This document shows positions 54,371 to 62,459 of a stretch of 64,000 bases of DNA, in pieces (position 1 is the first letter of the stretch; each line of letters starts with the position of its first letter). The notes beneath the pieces are model-generated. The model searched no databases, was not told the DNA's origin, and saw only the letters and a list, made by a program, of their open reading frames with translations. Location: contig NZ_CP102285.1 of the NCBI RefSeq assembly GCF_025151045.1, positions 3,162,001-3,226,000 on the forward strand. The letters run 5' to 3'. The translations under genes and the position numbers were made by a program. This stretch comes from Parabacteroides johnsonii DSM 18315. GTDB taxonomy: Bacteria; Bacteroidota; Bacteroidia; Bacteroidales; Tannerellaceae.

Positions 54371-55342
54371 ATGAAGTATAAACAATTAACCCGTGAGCAA
54401 AGATATGCAATATCTTTGGGACTAAAAGAAGGTAAGACCCAAAAAGCGATAGCTCTTCAAATAGGAGTGTCGGCCAGTACGGTAAGTCGTGAGCTCAGAC
54501 GCAATAAAAGTCATCGTGTTTATAGTTATAGCCTTGCGGATGAGATGTCGCGCGAACGGCGTGAACGTCTCCCCGGCAATCGTAAAATTCCTAGCGCCAT
54601 AGAAAAAGAGGCGTTGCGTTTGTTGGTAGAAGAAGATTGGTCTCCCATGCAAATATCCGGTTATTTGAAGAGGAAAGGGTATAAGATCTCCCATGAGACC
54701 CTCTATAGACGTATACGTGCGGACTTTAGTGGTGAGCTTGCTTCCCATTGTCGTCACAAGATGAAGTATCGTCGGCATATATCCCGTCTTTGTCCTACAA
54801 AAGTCACGAACATCCCCAACCGCACGAGTATCCGCGAACGCCCTTTGGAAGCGGATGACACCCGCTTCGGCGACTGGGAGATGGATCTTATCGTTGGCAA
54901 GGGGGGCAAAGGGGCGATCCTTACCTTAACCGAGAGGTCAAGCAACTTATTGCTGATGGAAAAGCTGCCCGATGGCAAGAAGGCAGCTTCCCTGCCGAGA
55001 GTGGTGAACCGTCTTCTGTTCCCTTATAGGGGCAAAGGCGTTAGGACCATAACGACGGATAATGGCGGCGAGTTTGCCTGCCATGAACTCATAGAGAAAA
55101 AGTTAAGAGCTACCGTCTATTTTACGGACAGTTATTGCTCTTGGCAAAAAGGGGCTATAGAGAATGCCAATAAGCTGGTTAGGCAGTACATCCCAAAAGG
55201 CACTGATTTTAATACGGTGAGCGACCGTTTCGTCATGGAGATACAGAAGAAGATCAACTGTAGGCCTCGGGAAAAGCTGGGCTTCAGAAGCCCCAAAGAG
55301 TATTTTTTCGAGAAATGGGAGCAACAAAAACGGGTGGTATAA
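54371..55342 (+). CDS. IS30-family transposase
   Basis: 323 residues. N-terminal HTH (RYAISLGLKEGKTQKAIALQIGVSASTVSRELRRN) and a full DDE catalytic core: Asp in FGDWEMDLIVGKGGKGA (about 172), Asp in TITTDNGGEF (about 230) and Glu in KGAIENANKLVRQY (about 264). No frameshift, so probably active. Confidence 0.95.
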   Translation: MKYKQLTREQRYAISLGLKEGKTQKAIALQIGVSASTVSRELRRNKSHRVYSYSLADEMSRERRERLPGNRKIPSAIEKEALRLLVEEDWSPMQISGYLKRKGYKISHETLYRRIRADFSGELASHCRHKMKYRRHISRLCPTKVTNIPNRTSIRERPLEADDTRFGDWEMDLIVGKGGKGAILTLTERSSNLLLMEKLPDGKKAASLPRVVNRLLFPYRGKGVRTITTDNGGEFACHELIEKKLRATVYFTDSYCSWQKGAIENANKLVRQYIPKGTDFNTVSDRFVMEIQKKINCRPREKLGFRSPKEYFFEKWEQQKRVV

Positions 55343-55582
55343 ATACCACCCGTACAAAAAGCCTTACTAATCATAGCCTGGCTTTGGTCAATAATTCTTT
55401 TTGTTTTTGCTGTCAAGGTTTCGGTTTCTTTTCATAGTTAGGGTTTTGATATGCACAAATGTAAACGATTATTTTAAAGTTTGCAAATCTTTATTGATTT
55501 TTCTTTTAATAATGACGATTTTTGGATGAATTTCATTTTTATGACTATAATTGCACTTGCTTGTTGACTCTACCTTAAGTAA

Positions 55583-55612
55583 TTTTCAATTCTCAATTTT
55601 CAATTTTCCATT
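55583..55612. repeat. AT-rich CAATT-type repeat
   Basis: TTTTCAATTCTCAATTTTCAATTTTCC, related to the CAATTGACAATT elements at 23803 and 38124 but without clear palindromy. Confidence 0.45.
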
Positions 55613-55656
55613 AAATAGCCTTATTTTTACGATTTATACCGCAAAAACACACAGAC

Positions 55657-56802
55657 ATGAACCTGATAAGGAAAACATACGGCACGACAGAGGTACAAAT
55701 CACCTCATTCCAATCTTCCAAAGGTATAACGGAATACCATATCTTCTTCCAACAGACGGACTGCATGGAGGATTTCCACACCCAGTTACAGCATATACAA
55801 GATGTTTACACCCGTTCAGTCGAAGAGTTGCCGGGTAATCCGGCTGCCATTTTCCGGCGTTATTTCCTGAGCGACGTCACCAACCAGACGGATGAACTGA
55901 TGGAACGGGAACGGCTTTTCCCCTACTGCGCACTGTCAATCGTACAGCAGGCTCCGATGAACGGTACGAAGATTGCACTGTGGGCCTGGTTGCAGACAGG
56001 TGTGCAGACACAGGTATTGCCAAGCGGATTGTTTGAGGCGCATCACGGTGCATACGGCCAGCTTTTAGGTGCCAACCAGTGCAACAGGGCGGCCAATTCG
56101 GAATATCAGACCCGCCTGATTTTCCGCGATTATATCCTGCGATTGACGGAAGCCAATTGCACATTGGCGGCAAACTGCCTGCGCACGTGGATCTTCGTAC
56201 AGAATGTAGACGTAAATTATCCAGGTGTGGTAAAAGCCCGTAAAGAGGTGTTCGCGACACAGAACCTGACGGAAGAGACTCACTTCATCGCCAGTACAGG
56301 GATCGAGGGCCGCTATTTCGACCCGATGGTATTTGTGACAATGGACACATATGCTGTTTCCGGTATCCGTCCCGAACAAATCCGCTATCTATATGCTCCC
56401 GAACACTTGAACCGCACATATGAATATGGTGTTACGTTCGAACGGGGCACAGCTGTCACATACGGCGACCGTCGCCATATTTTTATATCCGGCACAGCCA
56501 GCATCGACCGATACGGAGAAATCGTACATGCCGGCGATGTCATGAAACAGGCTTCCCGTATGATCGAAAACATCGAAGCCCTGCTGAAAGAAGCGGATGC
56601 CACTTTGAATGATATCATGCAGGCGGTAATCTATATCCGCGATACGGCTGATTATGCACGAGTCAAGCAATATATGGATGAGCACCATCCCACCCTTCCC
56701 AATATCATCGTGCGTGCTCCGGTTTGCCGGACCGGCTGGCTGGTCGAGATGGAATGTACGGCGGTGACTGCAAATGGGGATGAACGGTTTGCAGCACTTT
56801 AG
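55657..56802 (+). CDS. Rid-superfamily chorismatase-like protein (copy 2)
   Basis: 381 residues, colinear with the 51669 gene. Shares FRRYFLSDVTNQTDELM, CLRTWIFVQNVDVNYPGVVKARKEVF, STGIEGRYFDPMVF and FERGTAVTYGDRRHIFISGTASID. It lies right of the IS30 element and, unlike copy 1, is separated from its RIC and LuxR partners by the DUF6383 gene and its promoter segment. Ends at an intrinsic terminator. Confidence 0.7.
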   Translation: MNLIRKTYGTTEVQITSFQSSKGITEYHIFFQQTDCMEDFHTQLQHIQDVYTRSVEELPGNPAAIFRRYFLSDVTNQTDELMERERLFPYCALSIVQQAPMNGTKIALWAWLQTGVQTQVLPSGLFEAHHGAYGQLLGANQCNRAANSEYQTRLIFRDYILRLTEANCTLAANCLRTWIFVQNVDVNYPGVVKARKEVFATQNLTEETHFIASTGIEGRYFDPMVFVTMDTYAVSGIRPEQIRYLYAPEHLNRTYEYGVTFERGTAVTYGDRRHIFISGTASIDRYGEIVHAGDVMKQASRMIENIEALLKEADATLNDIMQAVIYIRDTADYARVKQYMDEHHPTLPNIIVRAPVCRTGWLVEMECTAVTANGDERFAAL

Positions 56803-56839
56803 CCATTCGGGCTAAACCTTTATCATAATAACAACGAAA

Positions 56840-56875
56840 CCCCGGCAGAATTACTCCCCCGGGGCTTGTTTTTTG
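56840..56875 (+). terminator. intrinsic terminator of chorismatase-like copy 2
   Basis: CCCCGG (56840-56845) / CCGGGG (56859-56864), then CTTGTTTTTTG. Same flanks as the hairpin at 40528. Confidence 0.75.
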
Positions 56876-56937
56876 TCTGCTTTCCTTCCTCACAGAAGTA
56901 CAGGCAGCGTTCTTATTTTTTACTTTAGTATTAATGT

Positions 56938-56993
56938 ACCACTTGTTCGCCCTCGCGGGGTAATTGAACGGTCGGAAAGACCGGACACGTGGT
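56938..56993 (-). ncRNA. structured 3' element of DUF6383 gene, copy 2
   Basis: Outer stem ACCAC (56938-56942) / GTGGT (56989-56993), CCC-TCGC-GGG, and hairpin CGGTC-GGAAA-GACCG (56969-56983), around the conserved TTGTTCGCC. All three stems differ in bases from copy 1 (40640) but still pair. About 85 bases past the DUF6383 stop. Confidence 0.45.
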
Positions 56994-57077
56994 CATTATT
57001 TGATTTATAAAATCTTTATTTCAATCTAAGTAGAGATACGATGATCATATCTCTACCTTATGATGAATATGTCGTTA

Positions 57078-60000
57078 TTACTTAACGATAGCCTTAACAG
57101 CCTCTTCGCCTTCAACAGCTACTACAACTACACCCTGAGGAGCAGCAATTGTAGCATCGCTTGAAGTGATAACCGTGTTAGCTACTGTCTGACCTAAGAT
57201 ATTAGTTACAACAACTTTCTTACCGGCAGCGTTAGCAACACGTACAGCACCCTGTTGAGCGATTACTGTTACTTCTGATGTTGCAATTTCTTCGTTGTCT
57301 GTTGCCAACTCGTCGTTTTCTTTATTTTCAACATTGAAGATCAGGGCACCATCACCACCGGTCTTAGCGTTAGAGAACAAAGAAGGATCTTTTGTCAGAA
57401 CTACACATCCGTTCTGGATCTTCAACCATGCTGCATTTTCAGGAGCGATCTTTTCGCCATCATAATTGTTAGATTCGAACAAGAATGAATTTTCTTTACC
57501 TTCGGCTGTTACGTTAGCAGCATTTTCAGGATGTACATAGCGGAATGACCAAGTGTAGTTCTTGTGATCGTCACCATCCAGACGGTTCTTAATACCTACA
57601 CCATAATCAGCACGCATAGTAGAATCTACCTTTGCCAATTCCTTGAAATCGATCTTATCGTTAGCCACGCTTCTGTATTCAGCCGGCAATACCCACAATG
57701 TATCAGCAATACGGATACCTTCAACGAAACCTACGCGAGTGTAACCACCTGCAATATCCGCATAAGGCTTATCCTGACCGTAAAGAACAACTGAATCCTG
57801 GAAGCTAACCAGATATTTAGCTCTTTCGAAGCCCGGAATTGCCGGATGAGCATGTTTACATTCCATAGGATCGTCAGTCAGAGTTCCGTCAGGTTTGATA
57901 TGAGGAGCACCTTCTGTACAAGGAGAACCTTCCACGCCTTCGAAATCTTTATGATTTACAGAGATCAGGTACTGAGGTTTGATATAACCATGACCACGAC
58001 CAACCCAAGCTGTATCGATCTGGAATGCCAAACCAGTAGCCTTGTCTGCAGTCCACATACCAACATAGTCTACATTTGCATCCATCAAGCCACCCTCACG
58101 GTTATTTTCGTCCATCAAATATTCTTTACGAACATTTTCGAAGAATCTCAAGCTATCACGACCGTCAGTTGCGCTTTCATCCAGATTTACGTTGTTGAAA
58201 CGACGATACAACGGAGTGTTGTCCGGATTGATTGCAAATGCAGAGGTTCTTGTTTCACCCAATGGCTGAACTTTTACTGTTGCATCCAGGATATCATCTG
58301 TTACACCAGCTTTAACAGTACCGATAGCTGTATTGTTTGCCTTTACGATAGCATAGAAACATTCGCCTTCATAATGATTATTTTCTTTGAAGAAGAAACT
58401 GTCAGCAGGAGCACCGAAATATTTAGACATTGCATATTTAGCTTCATCAGCTTCACCCATAAATGCATCTTTCAACTGAATAGAATAAGAAACTCTATAA
58501 AGTTTTTTGATACCAGCTCTGTTCAATTCAGCAGCAGTACCTGCATAACCAAATGTAGCCCATTTCTTTTCAACCAAGCGGAAAGCATCCTTACCATTCA
58601 ACACATTCAACAGAGAGTCTTTACCGTCACCCTTAGCCAGATACTTGCTATTTTCACCAGTTGCATACGGGTGCAGATATTTGAATGTATATTCATCCAA
58701 GAAGAACTTGGCATCCGGAATATTCTTGTAACCTAACAATGTATCCTGATAAGCTTCAGCGATCAATGCAGCATTACCTTTAACACCTTCAGCATCTTTA
58801 ACCTGTACAAAGATCAAGGAATCTTCACTCTGATAAAGAGCATCAGAAGCAGTCATATATTTTGCACCTTCAGCCTGCATCAACTGAGATAAAGTTGTCT
58901 GAGTCGGATATTCACGGTTCGTTACGTTTACAGGAGAATAATCTTTTACTTTATCACCTGTATTCTTTTTCAATACAACCCACTGGTAAGCCGGCATGTG
59001 AGCAGGAAGCTGTTCGTCAGCCTTAACAGTAACCCATTCCAAAGATGTTCCATTCTTATGGATCGGAGAAGCCAAATACTGACCTTTCTGGTTCATGATG
59101 AAATACAGACCATCAGCAACAGAGGTACGGCCGTTGTAAACAGCATCGCAGCCTTTATAACCTAAAGAAATATTTGTTTCTTTCTTGTCATAGATTGTTA
59201 CGATACGAACTTTATCTTTGATCAAATCCTGAACAGTCACAAAGTTGTTCTCACCTTTCGCACCAGCAGCTGTAGGAAGTACTGCTGCAGCTGCATCAGC
59301 AACCCAATTAGAACCATTAGTAGCACTTTTCGGATCATAATCCATTGCAGATTTAACCTGGATTACCAAGCTATCTTTTGAAGGATAGTATGAGAAAGCA
59401 AACTTATACTGATCTACAAGGCCTGTTACTCTGCTAATAGAATCGGCTGCAGAAGTCGGCTTTGTTGCAGCTGTACTTGCCTGACGTTTAGCATAGCTCA
59501 AATCAGACCACTTGAAAGCGCGGAATCTTTCGCCACTTTCATTGACGATAGCAGTATCGACACGCAGATAAGAGCTATCAGTAGTTAATACAAATACATA
59601 ATCATTAGCATCAGCGCCAGTAGTTGCTTCAGTCAGGAACTTACCAGCATTCTTTCCGTTAAACGGATTGGCAACAGCGACCTTTTCACCCTGTTCGTCC
59701 GGAGTGAATGTTAAAGCAACACCCTTGTCAGCAGCTTGTAAACCTAAAATCGTATTGATTTCAGGAGCCTGCAAACGGATCATGTCAGCCTCTACAAGAG
59801 AAAATTTTGTTAAATCATTTCCCGTAGCAGCATCTGCATAAGCATCAGCAGCAGCCAATTTTGTGACCTGAATATTTGTACTATTAGCAACCAAACCGAT
59901 TACAGAGTCAGCTTTAAAATAAGAATACAAAGTCTTACCTGCTTGTTCTGCTGCCGGAATAGAGGTGTACTGGTTCAAATAAGCCCAACCTGAAACTTCA

Positions 60001-60374
60001 CCACCTACACGGGTAGAATCAGTATCAGTATAAGTAGGTGTACTTCCGCTCAAACCTTCTAACAAAGTACCTGCATACTGGATATCCAGACGCTGGCCAG
60101 TAGCCTTATTTGTAAAGTCAAAGATAGGAGCTTTACCATAACCTTCTTCTATTACTTCAACACACCACAATGTGCTTGCTAAATTTGCAGAAGTAGTAGT
60201 TGCTTCCAATCTCAAAGCACCATTAGGAGTCATAGCCAACACTCCATCATCAGCTTTCAATTGGTACAAACCATTACCTGTCTTCTTCAAGGATGTTACA
60301 GGATCCCCTGCATTGGCATTCATCGCACCTAACAATGCAAGTCCTGCCAAAAGAGTAGAAAACTTTTTGTTCAT
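57078..60374 (-). CDS. DUF6383-type secreted surface protein (putative S-layer-like), paralogue
   Basis: 1098 residues. Signal peptide MNKKFSTLLAGLALLGAMNANA, a long beta-rich body with repeated text such as YLASPIHKNGTSLEWV and KFFLDEYTFKYLHPYATGENSKYL, and a C-terminal domain (GKKVVVTNILGQTVANTVI, IAAPQGVVVVAVEGEEAVKAIVK) almost the same as in the 914-residue paralogue. The bodies have diverged while the ends and the upstream control segment are conserved, as expected for antigenically variable surface proteins. The gene lies between the chorismatase-like copy 2 and its RIC/LuxR partners. Confidence 0.8.
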   Translation of the reverse strand: MNKKFSTLLAGLALLGAMNANAGDPVTSLKKTGNGLYQLKADDGVLAMTPNGALRLEATTTSANLASTLWCVEVIEEGYGKAPIFDFTNKATGQRLDIQYAGTLLEGLSGSTPTYTDTDSTRVGGEVSGWAYLNQYTSIPAAEQAGKTLYSYFKADSVIGLVANSTNIQVTKLAAADAYADAATGNDLTKFSLVEADMIRLQAPEINTILGLQAADKGVALTFTPDEQGEKVAVANPFNGKNAGKFLTEATTGADANDYVFVLTTDSSYLRVDTAIVNESGERFRAFKWSDLSYAKRQASTAATKPTSAADSISRVTGLVDQYKFAFSYYPSKDSLVIQVKSAMDYDPKSATNGSNWVADAAAAVLPTAAGAKGENNFVTVQDLIKDKVRIVTIYDKKETNISLGYKGCDAVYNGRTSVADGLYFIMNQKGQYLASPIHKNGTSLEWVTVKADEQLPAHMPAYQWVVLKKNTGDKVKDYSPVNVTNREYPTQTTLSQLMQAEGAKYMTASDALYQSEDSLIFVQVKDAEGVKGNAALIAEAYQDTLLGYKNIPDAKFFLDEYTFKYLHPYATGENSKYLAKGDGKDSLLNVLNGKDAFRLVEKKWATFGYAGTAAELNRAGIKKLYRVSYSIQLKDAFMGEADEAKYAMSKYFGAPADSFFFKENNHYEGECFYAIVKANNTAIGTVKAGVTDDILDATVKVQPLGETRTSAFAINPDNTPLYRRFNNVNLDESATDGRDSLRFFENVRKEYLMDENNREGGLMDANVDYVGMWTADKATGLAFQIDTAWVGRGHGYIKPQYLISVNHKDFEGVEGSPCTEGAPHIKPDGTLTDDPMECKHAHPAIPGFERAKYLVSFQDSVVLYGQDKPYADIAGGYTRVGFVEGIRIADTLWVLPAEYRSVANDKIDFKELAKVDSTMRADYGVGIKNRLDGDDHKNYTWSFRYVHPENAANVTAEGKENSFLFESNNYDGEKIAPENAAWLKIQNGCVVLTKDPSLFSNAKTGGDGALIFNVENKENDELATDNEEIATSEVTVIAQQGAVRVANAAGKKVVVTNILGQTVANTVITSSDATIAAPQGVVVVAVEGEEAVKAIVK

Positions 60375-60456
60375 AATTCTAAATTTAATATTAATACTAA
60401 TGTTTATAAAAAGTTCAGTTCTATCGTACGTTTGTTAACTATTGTCTTTTGAAATC

Positions 60457-60657
60457 GAAAACGTACGTTTAAATTCGTCATTTTTTTCAAGGTGCCGGAA
60501 AGTTCGTATTAAAAAGAGCGTTTTTCGTACTTGTTAAGCTATCTGATTGATAAGAAAGGATATAGAAAAGGAAATTTTCTTTGAGAAAAGGATTGCAGGT
60601 TCAAAAAGTAGTTGTATTTTTGTAGCTGAAAAATGACGAATTTAAACGTACGTTTTC
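60457..60657. promoter_or_regulatory. putative invertible promoter, copy 2
   Basis: Perfect 29-bp inverted repeat (60457-60485 and 60629-60657; starts GAAAACGTACGTTTAAATT) bounding 143 bp. Inside, ATTG (60592-60595), 19-bp spacer and TATTTTTG (60615-60622) form a plus-strand promoter pointing away from the DUF6383 gene and towards the RIC/LuxR genes. The inner segment is conserved with copy 1. A further CGTACGTTT sits at 60425-60433 outside the repeat. Confidence 0.75.
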
Positions 60658-60900
60658 ATTAGTCATTTTGAAATGAAATCCTATCCTTTTAAAGCTCAAC
60701 ATCTTATATCTGATTTTACGCCCTATTTCACCCCTAAAATTCCTCATTTACGCGTACATTATATAAATCAGCACATTCCTATTAATCAGATTGTTACAAA
60801 AATCACCCAAATGCAAAAAACTCCTTTTTTGCGAATTACTGCCAAAAACAGCCCTTTTTAACCCCTATACAAGACTGATATTTTTTTAAGTTTCACGACT

Positions 60901-61034
60901 TGGCACAAATGGTTTCAAGACTTGGCACAAACGGTTTCTCTCAATGAAACAAAAGTTTCGTCCGAGGAAACTTTTGTTTCAACCGGGGAAACTTTAGTTT
61001 CAAAGCAAGCAATTCTGCGAAACTTTAGTTTCAA
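60901..61034. repeat. palindrome array D (18-bp palindromes, 21/22/31-bp steps)
   Basis: Units at 60901 and 60923 (degenerate, both starting TGGCACAAA), 60944 (ATGAAACAAAAGTTTCGT), 60965 (AGGAAACTTTTGTTTCAA), 60986 (GGGAAACTTTAGTTTCAA) and 61017 (GCGAAACTTTAGTTTCAA). GTTTC half-sites extend from 60890 to 61064 with steps 22, 22, 21, 21, 21, 31, 32: two or three helical turns. Lies between the promoter segment and the RIC gene. Confidence 0.7.
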
Positions 61035-61155
61035 ACTTTTTTTTAGTTGAAACTATCTGGTTTCCCGAACCCACTAATTCCTTAAACACAGCCTGCGGAA
61101 TCTATTTTTTATGTATCTTTGGCTATTCAAACACCAAGACAAGAGAGAAAAGCCT

Positions 61156-61848
61156 ATGTATAAGAATGGTAAATATCGGGAAACCGATAAAATGAGTGAT
61201 CTGATCTGCGAGAATTATCCGATGGTACTTGTTATGAGCCGCTTCGGTATTGCACTCGGATTCGGTGAAAAGAACATCGGAGAGGTATGCCGCCAAAATG
61301 GTGTCGATCCCTGCACGTTCCTCACCGTCGTGAACTTTCTGACGGAAGAGGTATCCGCACCGATGACAAACATTGACAAATGCCTGTCGATTGAGGCTTT
61401 GATCACTTATCTGCATAATGCACACGCCTATTTTCTGGACTTCCGGCTACCCCATATCCGCCGCAAACTGACAGATGCGATTGCAGACTGCCCGAAAGAC
61501 GTGGCGTTCGTCATTACCAAATTTTTCGACGACTACGCAACGGAGGTAAACAAACATATGTCGTATGAGGAAAAGACAGTATTCCCTTATGTACGGGGAT
61601 TGCTAAAAGGCGTGAAAGATCCGAAATACAATATCACGATCTTCCGGAAACATCACGACCAGATCGAGATGAAGATCATTGAGTTGAAAAACATCCTGAT
61701 CAAATATTATCCGGGCCCCGGAAGCAACTTGCTAAACAGCGTCCTGTTTGATATTTTTGCAACCGAACAAGACCTGTCATCCCACAACCATGTAGAAGAC
61801 TACCTTTTCGTGCCGGCGATCTTAGCTCTCGAAAAAACAATACAGTGA
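61156..61848 (+). CDS. RIC/YtfE-like hemerythrin-domain protein (copy 2)
   Basis: 230 residues from MYKNGKYRETDKMSDLIC; an upstream in-frame ATG at 61111 adds residues not shared with copy 1. Nearly colinear with the 52861 gene, again with FGIALGFGEKNIGEVC in place of the Cys-Cys ScdA_N motif, and with ligands in YLHNAHAYF, NKHMSYEEKTVFPY, RKHHDQIEMK and SSHNHVEDYLFVPA. Stop codon overlaps the next gene's start (TGATG). Confidence 0.83.
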   Translation: MYKNGKYRETDKMSDLICENYPMVLVMSRFGIALGFGEKNIGEVCRQNGVDPCTFLTVVNFLTEEVSAPMTNIDKCLSIEALITYLHNAHAYFLDFRLPHIRRKLTDAIADCPKDVAFVITKFFDDYATEVNKHMSYEEKTVFPYVRGLLKGVKDPKYNITIFRKHHDQIEMKIIELKNILIKYYPGPGSNLLNSVLFDIFATEQDLSSHNHVEDYLFVPAILALEKTIQ

Positions 61849-62456
61849 TGCCTATGAGCACTTTATTAAACATAGCGATTGCCGAACCGTCCGCTATCAT
61901 CCGTAGCGGGCTCGAAGCGGTATTGAAGCGGCTTCCCGGATTCCGCATCCAGATCATCGAAATTGCCACTGCGGAGCTTTTGCAAGAGACACTTCGCTCG
62001 CACAAACCGGACATGCTGATTATCAACCCATCGCTCCCCGGTTGTTACACCATGCAACTTCTCAGGGAGGAGACCGGCTGTACGGAGATGAAGTGCATAG
62101 CCCTGCTGTATGCCGTTGCCGACCATGCCCTGCTGCGGCCTTACGACGACCAGATCAGCATCTACGACAGCCCGGACGAGATTCGCCACAAGCTGGAACG
62201 CCTCCATACGCCGCCGGAAGAGGAGGTGGAAAACGAAGAACAGCAGACGCTCAGCGCACGAGAAAAAGAAATCGTGGTCTGTGTCGTCAAAGGGATGACA
62301 AATCGCGAAATAGCCGACCGGCTGTTCCTCTCCACACACACCGTTGTTACGCACCGGCGCAACATCGCCCGGAAATTGCAGGTACACAGTGCCAGTGGTC
62401 TGACCGTATACGCCATTGTTAACAAATTAGTTGAACTAAACGACATCAAATTATAA
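61848..62456 (+). CDS. LuxR/NarL-type regulator with degenerate receiver domain (copy 2)
   Basis: 202 residues from ATG at 61848, overlapping the RIC stop; the start at 61854 (MSTLLNIAIAE) aligns best with copy 1. Receiver Asp again replaced by Asn (KPDMLIINPSLPG). The HTH block (REKEIVVCVVKGMTNREIADRLFLSTHTVVTHRRNIARKL) is almost the same as copy 1, so both may bind the same DNA sites. The GH3 gene starts 3 bp downstream. Confidence 0.88.
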   Translation: MPMSTLLNIAIAEPSAIIRSGLEAVLKRLPGFRIQIIEIATAELLQETLRSHKPDMLIINPSLPGCYTMQLLREETGCTEMKCIALLYAVADHALLRPYDDQISIYDSPDEIRHKLERLHTPPEEEVENEEQQTLSAREKEIVVCVVKGMTNREIADRLFLSTHTVVTHRRNIARKLQVHSASGLTVYAIVNKLVELNDIKL

Positions 62457-62459
62457 TCC

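Larger units (their letters stand above)
54201..55574 (+). mobile_element. IS30-family insertion sequence
   Basis: Contains one intact transposase. Imperfect terminal repeats TTCAACTTAGAAGTGCAA (54208-54225) and, inverted, TTGCACTTGCTTGTTGAC (55551-55568), 13 of 18 matching. The 12-mer TTAAGTAATTTT occurs just outside both ends (54189-54200 and 55575-55586). IS30 elements normally duplicate only 2-3 bp, so that repeat may reflect insertion-site preference or chance; exact ends are therefore approximate. Confidence 0.75.

Noticed and set aside
60673-60861. 62-residue open frame right of the flip promoter, beginning MKSYPFKAQHLISDF
   Set aside because: Low-complexity, no family resemblance, no counterpart at the other promoter copy; most likely chance.
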